Assembly (NCBI GenBank): GCA_903915615.1
Contig: CAIWTR010000101.1
Location: 1 to 5,469 of the forward strand
DNA from: an uncultured Armatimonadota bacterium
Lineage (GTDB): Bacteria > Armatimonadota > Armatimonadia > Armatimonadales > Armatimonadaceae
Direction of reading: 5' to 3'
DNA length: 5,469 nucleotides
Shown: positions 1 through 5,469 of the stretch, piece by piece
How positions within the stretch are numbered: position 1 is the stretch's first letter
How the letters are laid out: the number at the start of each line of letters is the position of its first letter
The notes under the pieces: model-generated
What the model was told of the DNA's origin: nothing
Seen by the model: only the letters and a program-made list of their open reading frames with translations
The model's database searches: none
Made by a program: the position numbers and the translations under genes

Positions 1-34
1 AAAAAAGAGGGGATGACCTTGCGATATCCCCTCT
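1..34 (-). terminator. Intrinsic terminator of the operon
   Basis: Read on the minus strand, AGAGGGGAT (34-26) and ATCCCCTCT (14-6) form a perfect 9-bp stem around an 11-base loop, followed by a T run that reaches the window edge (6-1, the first of which pairs in the stem). It begins 20 bases after the symporter TAG stop. On the plus strand the hairpin is not followed by a T run, so it should act in one direction only. Confidence 0.88.
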
Positions 35-54
35 ATGGTCAATGATTTTCGAAA

Positions 55-1893
55 CTACTTCGAAAAGTACTTATCAATCGTGGCTTTGCTTGGTGGAGGC
101 GTGATCAGCGACACAAGAAGCATCAGAAGCGCAGACCCAACCACCATCGGGAAGACCGGAAGGAACCCGAAAATGGTCACGTTGACGGGTCCTCGGAGGA
201 ACATATCACCCAGCTGTGGGAAGATCCGTACCGCGGTCGGTGGCTTCTTCTTTCCGCCTGGTCCACCAGGACCACCTGCACCCGGACCGCCAGGTCCGCC
301 GGCACCTGGTCCTGCAGGACGCATTCCTTCTGGGGCGCCGCCTGGAGCACCACCCTGAGCGGTTTGCAGCACAGATGGAGCAGGCGTTGGGCCATCACCG
401 GTAACCTGTGGAGTCCCGCCTGGCTGTGCACTTGGAACTACTGCCTGTATGCCGCCTGGCAATGCAGGAGTACCCGCACCTGGGCCACCGCCAGCAGCAG
501 GACCGCCACGCATCGCGGATGCCGCTGGGCGCTTTGGAGGCTTAGGAGCCATCGCATCGGAGATGTTGGTCAAATGCCAGTTTGCAAAGACACAGCCAAC
601 CACCCATACCGTTGCCGCAAGTGCACCCCATTTGGTAGATCGCTTCCAGAAAAGCGCTGCGAGCATCACCGGTGCAAGCGCCGCAAAGCCAGAGAAGGCA
701 AAGCGAATCGCGAGCTCAAAGATATTCGCTTTCTCTTTCAGAGCCAAAGCGATCACGTAGCTGACGAGACCGATAAGGACGATAAACGTCCGTCCAGCCC
801 ATACTTCTGCTTTGGGACCAAACTTCTTACGTCCACCATAGTAGGCGAAGAGGTCTTCCGTAAACACCGTCGACAGTGCGAGGATCTGGGAGTCGGATGC
901 CATTACACAGGCCATGATGCCGGCTCCGAGGACGCCAGCAAGGATTGGGCTTGTGTTCTGCGAGAGCAAGCGGATGATGACATCGTTTGCTTCCGATGGG
1001 GAGAGTCCTGGGATGACCTTACTTGCGACGACGCCGAGGTAGACAGATGGCAACCAGATCAGCAAGATACAGATTGGGTAGAGGACAACGGTGCGCTTAA
1101 AGTGTGTGACCTTTTCAGCGGTCATACACATGATCGCGATGTGAGGGAACATGACTGCGCTGAGCGGGATGAACATATAAGAGAAGAACTCTTCCGCTGG
1201 CATCCGCTCACGGGTGAGGAGGAAGCTTTGCGGGCCTTCACTGATCGCCTGCATGGTTGCTGGGAAGCCGCCAACACTCTTTGCAATCAATGTAAACGCC
1301 GTTACACCAAAGGCAAGGAACAAGACGGTTTGGAAGGTGTTTACCCAAGCAGTTCCGCGCATTCCACCGAAGAACACATACGCCACAACGGTGATTGCAA
1401 CGATAGCGCCACCAACGGCATATGGAACCTGTCCACCGGAGATTGTTTCAAGGGTCGAACCGCCGCCCATAACACCAATAATGATGTACGGGACAAGCAT
1501 CAGGGCGGTTACTATGGCGATAAATGTGCCAATTCCACCGGATTCCCAGCGGTCGCGTAGGAACTGTACCTGCGTGATGTGACCGTGCTTTTTACCGAGC
1601 GACCACAAACGGGTCCCGATAAGCCAGAGGGTGAGTGGGATGACAATTCCGGATGACGATGCCATCAGGGCGTAGACACCAACACCGCGTTGGTAGGCAA
1701 ATCCACTCGAGCCCAGAATGGCGACCGCCGTCATATTGGTGCCGAAAATGGACAAGAGGAAGACCATTGGTCCCAGTTTTCGACTGGCGACAAAGAAGTC
1801 TTCACCACTCCCGGTAGAGCCTTTACGGAATGCAAAAATACCGATGTAAAGCACGACTGCCAAGTAAGCAAAGACGATAAGTGCTGGAATCAT
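55..1893 (-). CDS. Sodium:solute symporter (SSS) family permease with Gly/Pro-rich insertion
   Basis: This is a 612-residue inner-membrane transporter of the SSS family (LeuT fold; relatives include PutP and PanF). Thirteen hydrophobic helices can be placed, roughly at 3-22, 42-64, 71-95, 121-144, 157-175, 187-208, 236-257, 268-291, 315-345, 368-387, 393-416, 421-441 and 572-598. Family signatures are GGMRGTAWVNTFQ (176-188) and AGIMACVMASDSQ plus STVFTEDLF in the ninth helix (324-349). Positive loops (KKHG, GGRKKFGPK, FWKRSTK) fit the usual topology with a periplasmic N-terminus and cytoplasmic C-terminus. Residues about 451-552 are a low-complexity Pro/Gly/Ala segment between helices 12 and 13, which helps explain why the protein is longer than typical members (around 480-550). 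Several positions linked to sodium in PutP appear changed (see findings). The substrate cannot be told from sequence; organic acids, amino acids or sugars are all transported by relatives. Last gene of the operon, followed by a terminator. Confidence 0.93.
   Translation of the reverse strand: MIPALIVFAYLAVVLYIGIFAFRKGSTGSGEDFFVASRKLGPMVFLLSIFGTNMTAVAILGSSGFAYQRGVGVYALMASSSGIVIPLTLWLIGTRLWSLGKKHGHITQVQFLRDRWESGGIGTFIAIVTALMLVPYIIIGVMGGGSTLETISGGQVPYAVGGAIVAITVVAYVFFGGMRGTAWVNTFQTVLFLAFGVTAFTLIAKSVGGFPATMQAISEGPQSFLLTRERMPAEEFFSYMFIPLSAVMFPHIAIMCMTAEKVTHFKRTVVLYPICILLIWLPSVYLGVVASKVIPGLSPSEANDVIIRLLSQNTSPILAGVLGAGIMACVMASDSQILALSTVFTEDLFAYYGGRKKFGPKAEVWAGRTFIVLIGLVSYVIALALKEKANIFELAIRFAFSGFAALAPVMLAALFWKRSTKWGALAATVWVVGCVFANWHLTNISDAMAPKPPKRPAASAMRGGPAAGGGPGAGTPALPGGIQAVVPSAQPGGTPQVTGDGPTPAPSVLQTAQGGAPGGAPEGMRPAGPGAGGPGGPGAGGPGGPGGKKKPPTAVRIFPQLGDMFLRGPVNVTIFGFLPVFPMVVGSALLMLLVSLITPPPSKATIDKYFSK
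238..543 (-). other. Low-complexity Pro/Gly/Ala-rich insertion in the symporter
   Basis: Symporter residues 451-552 are almost entirely Gly, Pro and Ala with scattered Gln, Thr, Ser and Val, and no hydrophobic helix. Basic clusters sit at both ends (KPPKRP at the start, GKKKPP at the end). The segment lies between the last two membrane helices, in the loop predicted to face the periplasm. It should be disordered and extended. The reading frame is continuous through it and resumes with a normal membrane helix, so it is a true in-frame insertion rather than a frameshift. Confidence 0.85.
259..306 (-). repeat. Two 24-bp in-frame tandem repeats encoding GAGGPGGP twice
   Basis: Units 306-283 and 282-259 encode symporter residues 530-537 and 538-545, both exactly GAGGPGGP. 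At the DNA level they differ at six of 24 positions, all third codon positions. It is a protein-level repeat inside the low-complexity segment. Confidence 0.85.
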
Positions 1894-2102
1894 GCTGTCA
1901 CCTCATCGTCATCATCAAGGTTTTTAGGCCAGGCATACTTCACTAGAATTGCCATCGTGCCGCTTGCCAGGAGTGAGTAACCCACGTGGTATGCGAGACC
2001 TACTGGAAGGAAGCCAAACACAAGGGAGGCATCCTTCCAGTTCCAGATATCGTGATGCAGCACGAGAACGGCTGCAACCAACAATGCGAGACCAATCTTC
2101 AT
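1890..2102 (-). CDS. Small two-helix membrane protein, DUF3311-like, partner of the adjacent symporter
   Basis: This 70-residue protein has a hydrophobic segment at residues 3-15, a polar HHDIWNWKD connector at 16-24, and a second hydrophobic segment at about 27-57 containing FGFLPVGLAYH, ending in WP and an acidic tail (DDDDE, 63-67). The size, the FGxLP and Y-H pattern and the position directly before a sodium:solute symporter family gene fit DUF3311-type proteins, which commonly precede such permeases. The biochemical role of these proteins is not established; a small accessory subunit that stabilises or assembles the transporter is a reasonable inference. The gene has a strong Shine-Dalgarno, and its TGA overlaps the symporter ATG as ATGA, implying coupled translation and perhaps matched amounts. 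The family assignment is from pattern memory and the broader call, small membrane partner protein, is safer. Confidence 0.8.
   Translation of the reverse strand: MKIGLALLVAAVLVLHHDIWNWKDASLVFGFLPVGLAYHVGYSLLASGTMAILVKYAWPKNLDDDDEVTA
1898..1904 (-). promoter_or_regulatory. Ribosome binding site of the symporter gene
   Basis: GAGGTGA ends 4 bases before the ATG at 1893-1891 and lies within the last codons of the DUF3311-like gene. With the ATGA stop/start overlap it supports both this start and translational coupling. Confidence 0.65.
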
Positions 2103-2105
2103 GGA

Positions 2106-3797
2106 TTAGTCCTCCTTTACAGCGCTGCGGCCATCCACAAGACATGCTGTGACTTCTCTATGTTCCGCACGGGCCTTCGCAGCATTTGTTTCCATCCGCG
2201 CGAGCTGGGCTTTGGCTGCTGCAGACTTATGGTCGACAGGTGCCTGTGCCGTTTTCGATTTTCCAATGGCATACAAGTGCGTAGGCGTCGCTACGTACAA
2301 CGTCCCGTTGGCGGCAACTGATGTTGAATAGACCGGTGCGCGCATGTCGTAGCGCCCGAGCTCCTTCATCTGCTTGGTGGCTGCAAGGACGATGACATCA
2401 CCATCCTCGGTACCGACGTAAAGCTTGCCATCTGCAACCAAGGTACTTGCCCAGATATGGCTCTTCGAATCGAAGACCCAATATGGCTTTCCAGTGGTCA
2501 CATCGACGCAGTGGATAAAGCCACTGAAGTCAGCAACAAACATCAGATTTCCGACAATACTTGGCGTCGACAAGGAGCGGTGAATCTTGTCATAGCGCCA
2601 AACAAGGCCTGTCTTCTGGAAGTTTCCACGCTTGGACGGATCAATACAGACCAGACTACCAAGTCCCTCACCGTGCTCAGGATCCTGTCCGATTGGGACG
2701 TAGACTTTTTCCTTGTACAGCACAGGGGTGGCGATGACTTCCGATGGTCCATTGAATGTGGCGTACTTGATGGGCTTGCCCGTTTTATCCTTGCGATACG
2801 TCGCAGGATTACAGTCAAACCTCCACAGCTCATCCATGACTTCAAAGTTGCCTTTGAGTGTGGTCTTGGTGTCAAGGCCGTAGCAGAATCCATCCCCGCC
2901 ACCAAAGATCACGATGTCCTTGCCGCTGACCTGACCACCGGCTGCACTGGACCAGTTAGAGTGAAGGGTTCGGCCGGACACTCCGGAGTTTTCCTCACCA
3001 AGCAGGGCGCCTGTGTTCTTGTCAAGCATCGCCAAGGCAGGAGCCTTGGGGTTTGGCATATTGGTGTGGGTCCAGTCGACGCCATTGGATGTCGTCACAA
3101 TCACCTTGTCGCCAACAATCAGTGGACCGCAGTTGGTGATGTTGTGTGGGAATACACCGAGCTCGCGGCGCATGTCAAAGCGCCAGAGGATGTCCGCATC
3201 CTGTGGTCCCATCGTAATGGATTGCTTTGTCCCAAGCGTTGAATACTTGGCTTCATCTTGATAGGGACCATCGTTTCCATTGGCCATCCCATTGAGATCA
3301 AGGCACAAAACTTCGCAGCGGTTGGTGACCACGTAGACCTTGTCGCCATCAATGGCAGGGGATGAACACAAGCCAAGAAATTCCCAGTCAGAGATTTTGC
3401 CAGTGCCGAGCTTTGGAATAGCGAGCTGCCACAGCATCTTGCCAGATTGCTCTTCGAGACAGAGCAGGACAGCGCGGTCACCCGTTAGGCGTGGGTCCCG
3501 TGGCACTTCATTATTGGTACCAATGAGAACTTTGCCCTTGGCAATGGTCATGTTGCCATAGGTTTGTGAGCCAAGCTTGGCGACCCACTTGACATTGCGT
3601 GTTGTCGCCATGTCAATTTCCTCAGAACCCTGGACATAGCGTCCAGCATCCCAAGTCTGTGGGAGCCCAACCTCAGGGGATACCATGTTTCTGGAGGATG
3701 TTCCTCCCCAGAATGGCCAGTCTGCGGCATTGCCGACCAATGGAACAATCGCCGAGATGGCAACGGTGATAGCAGGAGCTAAGAAAGATTTTCGCAT
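2106..3797 (-). CDS. Secreted PQQ-like (BamB-type) beta-propeller protein
   Basis: Complete, 563 residues, starting at an ATG with a well-placed GAGG. Residues 1-24 form a Sec signal peptide (MRK, a hydrophobic core, probable cleavage at VGNA/AD). The mature protein opens with DWPFWGG, a variant of the DWPxWxG start common in secreted propellers of this type. Blade motifs follow: NVKWVAKLGSQTYGNMTIA (69-87), KVYVVTNRCEVLCLDLNG (153-170), WSSAAGG with FGGGDGFCYGLD (282-309), GQDPEHGEGLGSLVCIDP (370-387), GFIHCVDVTTGKPYWVFD (426-443) and GKLYVGTEDGDVIVLAA (457-473). These match a propeller family I know from Planctomycetes and Verrucomicrobia, whose substrate is not established. No haem motif or second catalytic domain is visible. 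Residues about 512-563 leave the propeller as an Ala/Lys/Arg/Glu-rich, probably helical tail. A periplasmic scaffold, binding protein or quinoprotein-like enzyme are all possible. The gene sits 3 bp before the DUF3311-like gene. Confidence 0.92.
   Translation of the reverse strand: MRKSFLAPAITVAISAIVPLVGNAADWPFWGGTSSRNMVSPEVGLPQTWDAGRYVQGSEEIDMATTRNVKWVAKLGSQTYGNMTIAKGKVLIGTNNEVPRDPRLTGDRAVLLCLEEQSGKMLWQLAIPKLGTGKISDWEFLGLCSSPAIDGDKVYVVTNRCEVLCLDLNGMANGNDGPYQDEAKYSTLGTKQSITMGPQDADILWRFDMRRELGVFPHNITNCGPLIVGDKVIVTTSNGVDWTHTNMPNPKAPALAMLDKNTGALLGEENSGVSGRTLHSNWSSAAGGQVSGKDIVIFGGGDGFCYGLDTKTTLKGNFEVMDELWRFDCNPATYRKDKTGKPIKYATFNGPSEVIATPVLYKEKVYVPIGQDPEHGEGLGSLVCIDPSKRGNFQKTGLVWRYDKIHRSLSTPSIVGNLMFVADFSGFIHCVDVTTGKPYWVFDSKSHIWASTLVADGKLYVGTEDGDVIVLAATKQMKELGRYDMRAPVYSTSVAANGTLYVATPTHLYAIGKSKTAQAPVDHKSAAAKAQLARMETNAAKARAEHREVTACLVDGRSAVKED
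2111..2116 (-). promoter_or_regulatory. Strong Shine-Dalgarno for the DUF3311-like gene, inside the preceding coding sequence
   Basis: AGGAGG, within AAAGGAGG, lies 8 bases before the ATG at 2102-2100. It is encoded by the last codons (Lys-Glu-Asp) of the propeller gene, whose TAA is at 2108-2106. It is the best ribosome binding site in the window and fixes the start of the small membrane protein. Confidence 0.8.
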
Positions 3798-3805
3798 CGT
3801 GTTAT

Positions 3806-3809
3806 CCTC
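3806..3809 (-). promoter_or_regulatory. Ribosome binding site of the second propeller gene
   Basis: GAGG lies 8 bases before the ATG at 3797-3795 and overlaps the TGA stop (3810-3808) of the upstream gene. This supports the chosen start and suggests that ribosomes finishing the first propeller gene can reinitiate on the second. Confidence 0.7.
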
Positions 3810-5469
3810 AGCGGTTCGACTTTACAGAAATATTATCTACGTAGACTTTGTACAGACTTTGCGGCGAAAAGCCAAAAATGCCTGGTGAGCCTTGTCGGTG
3901 AACATTTTTATGCTTCACCTCAATCGTCCACTTTCCTGGCTCAGGTTGACCCTTTGGCCACACCTTCGCACGGACAATGCCTGTGCCATCCGGTTGGACA
4001 TCGACCCGCGCAGACATCACATACCAAGTCTCAGGCTCCATCTTGAATGGAACAACTGCCTTGATACGCTCTTGGTTCGAGTTAATTTCGAGCTCCTGAG
4101 CGTTGCCATTCAAGACGACATAGTAGCGCTGGCAAACCAGTCCAACGGTTGACATTGTGCGCTTCGAACCATCCGCTCGGACTTCAGCCGTGATGGTGTA
4201 GTCCTTTTCATCTGGATGTCCAAAGAACACCGTCGCGCGCTGGAAGAAGATGTTGTCGAGGGTCTTTGCAAACACCTTGGATGTGTCGAGGTCACGGACA
4301 TCGAATTTTCCACGTGCGCCAATCCATGGCAGCGGCGGGTACGCAAACAAAGGACCCGGTTCGTAGACATCCGGTTCCGTTGGCGTGAAGTTTTCAAAGT
4401 CGATGTTGAACGGAAGGGGTTGCACACTTCGTCCACGCAGCGTTCCGCTTAGTGGGCCAATCGTCGCTTTGTAGGCTCCAGCGCTTGGCGCTCCTGCCGT
4501 AAAAACACCGTTGTTATCAAATGCACCATCGAGGGTCGACTTGACTTTCGCCGTCGGAGGGACAAACGAAGCAAATGTGGCATCGGTGACCGGAAGTTCC
4601 TTTACCGGAAGTCCATTTGCATCAACGCTACGAATGCGTACCTTGGCTTTGTCTCCGGTTCGGAGCAGCAGCTCGTTCGGGATTACCTGAAGGCTTGCCG
4701 CAGGACCTGGCGCTGGATACTTTGCGACATCTTTTGGAAGACCAGCGGTCTGGTTCTTAGGCACAGTCGGGTTACCAAAGCAGTACAGGCCACCCGTTGT
4801 GAAGACATAGACACGGCCATTCCATACGGCTGGTGCACCGATTCCGCGGCCTGCAAGCTGGGTTTTGGAGAGGATGATGCCCTTGGTTGCCGTCGGCTTA
4901 ATGACGTAGAGCATGCCATTTTGGAATGGGATGTAGAGCTTGCCATCCGCGTAGGTTGGGGATGCGTGGAGCTGATCCGGCGCGAGCTTTAGGGTCCAGA
5001 TAATGGCCCCGGTGTTTGCATTGACTGCATTCAGCTGACCGGTCGCGGTGGTTTCGTAAAGGGTGTCACCAACGAGGACTGGTGTGGATGACACAGCTGT
5101 CAGCTTGTTACGCCAAACTTCTGCTGTTTTATCGAGGAGTGGTGGCTCGCCTTCGACAGGAGTGACCTTTGCATCCACTTTGACCGCAAGCATGCGGCCT
5201 TTTTCCGATGAATCAAGGTTTTCATCCCCGTGGATGCCAATCACTTTTCCCTTGTGCAACACGACAGTGGCATTCATTCCACCTGCGCTGACAGGGAGAC
5301 GCCAGATCGTCTGACCGTTGCGTGCATTGACACAGACCAGGGAACCATCCCCGGATCCCGTGTAGAGCACGCGCTTTCCATTCAGCCAGCCGAAAATAGG
5401 ACGGCCAAAGGTGTTGTCCTTCGGTGCCTTACCTGGGCTTGCACTCCAAACAATCTCACCCGTTTTCTT
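3808..5469 (-). CDS. PQQ-like beta-propeller protein with C-terminal Ig-like and jelly-roll domains (5' end cut off by window)
   Basis: The reading frame stays open to the window edge, so the real start lies outside; a GTG at 5370 is internal, because the 33 codons before it encode more propeller sequence (TGEIVW near the edge). 553 residues are visible. Residues 1 to about 233 are BamB/PQQ-type blades with recurring patterns such as GDGSLVCVNARNGQTIW, GQLNAVNANTGAIIW, DGKLYIPFQNGMLYVI and NGRVYVFTTGGLYCFG. After a Pro-rich linker (PAPGPAAS), residues about 258-350 resemble a bacterial Ig-like domain (LQVIPNELLLRTGDKAKVRI). Residues about 380-553 look like a concanavalin/LamG-type jelly roll (PWIGARGKFDVRDLD, YTITAEVRADG, ETWYVMSARVDV, VYVDNISVK). 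No CxxCH haem motif is seen. An extracytoplasmic location is inferred from the family and the neighbour; the signal peptide would be in the missing part. Substrate or partner is unknown. It is the first visible operon gene, 10 bp before the next. The family call is firm; a true PQQ enzyme is unlikely but not excluded. Confidence 0.88.
   Translation of the reverse strand, partial: KKTGEIVWSASPGKAPKDNTFGRPIFGWLNGKRVLYTGSGDGSLVCVNARNGQTIWRLPVSAGGMNATVVLHKGKVIGIHGDENLDSSEKGRMLAVKVDAKVTPVEGEPPLLDKTAEVWRNKLTAVSSTPVLVGDTLYETTATGQLNAVNANTGAIIWTLKLAPDQLHASPTYADGKLYIPFQNGMLYVIKPTATKGIILSKTQLAGRGIGAPAVWNGRVYVFTTGGLYCFGNPTVPKNQTAGLPKDVAKYPAPGPAASLQVIPNELLLRTGDKAKVRIRSVDANGLPVKELPVTDATFASFVPPTAKVKSTLDGAFDNNGVFTAGAPSAGAYKATIGPLSGTLRGRSVQPLPFNIDFENFTPTEPDVYEPGPLFAYPPLPWIGARGKFDVRDLDTSKVFAKTLDNIFFQRATVFFGHPDEKDYTITAEVRADGSKRTMSTVGLVCQRYYVVLNGNAQELEINSNQERIKAVVPFKMEPETWYVMSARVDVQPDGTGIVRAKVWPKGQPEPGKWTIEVKHKNVHRQGSPGIFGFSPQSLYKVYVDNISVKSNR

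Noticed and set aside
259..319. Short G/C-rich repeats as a CRISPR or regulatory repeat array
   Set aside because: The repeat period is 24 bp, directly tandem with no spacers, and in frame with the symporter coding sequence.
238..543. Possible frameshift or assembly error producing the Gly/Pro-rich segment
   Set aside because: The frame is open on both sides, membrane helices resume correctly after it, and the repeat units differ only at third codon positions, which is expected of a translated frame.
364..1560. Long plus-strand open frame of 398 codons opposite the symporter gene
   Set aside because: Its product is rich in Cys, His, Trp and Arg with no domain or hydrophobic pattern and no gene-like context, while the minus strand here encodes a clear SSS permease. 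It is a by-product of codon use on the other strand.
2457..3242. Plus-strand open frame of 261 codons opposite the second propeller gene
   Set aside because: The minus-strand frame has a signal peptide, propeller blades and a ribosome binding site. The plus-strand product has no recognisable family pattern.
3798..3807. Internal promoter between the two propeller genes
   Set aside because: The gap is only 10 bp and is occupied by the ribosome binding site; I see no convincing -35/-10 pair at the end of the upstream gene.
5368..5370. GTG as the start codon of the first propeller protein
   Set aside because: The same frame continues upstream to the window edge with propeller-like sequence, no signal peptide follows the GTG, and it falls inside a blade.

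Overview
The window is a compact, single-direction gene block on the minus strand. It carries the last part of an operon from a bacterium of mid-range GC content. The two PQQ-like beta-propeller proteins, one ending in an Ig-like plus concanavalin-type module, together with a DUF3311-like/sodium:solute symporter pair, resemble gene content I know from Planctomycetes, Verrucomicrobia, Acidobacteria and Armatimonadetes. I cannot place the organism more precisely from 5.5 kb.

Layout in transcription order (right to left): (1) 5469-3808, a beta-propeller protein whose start lies beyond the window, followed by an Ig-like domain and a C-terminal jelly-roll domain. (2) 3797-2106, a complete secreted beta-propeller protein with a signal peptide and an unusual Ala/Lys-rich tail. 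(3) 2102-1890, a 70-residue two-helix membrane protein of DUF3311 type. (4) 1893-55, a 13-helix sodium:solute symporter family permease carrying an inserted Gly/Pro/Ala-rich segment of about 100 residues. A 9-bp hairpin with a U-tract at 34-1 ends the unit. Gaps between genes are 10 bp, 3 bp and a 4-bp ATGA overlap, and the ribosome binding sites lie at or inside the upstream gene ends, so the four genes are very probably co-transcribed and translationally coupled. No promoter is visible; it should lie upstream of gene 1, outside the window. No stretch over 60 bases is without a gene.

Functional reading (inference): two extracytoplasmic propeller proteins are made together with an inner-membrane transporter and its small partner. 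The flexible Gly/Pro insertion is predicted to sit on the periplasmic side, where the propellers are. The unit could therefore be a periplasmic binding or processing module feeding a dedicated permease. The substrate is unknown. There are no RNA genes, CRISPR arrays, insertion sequences or signs of recent transfer.
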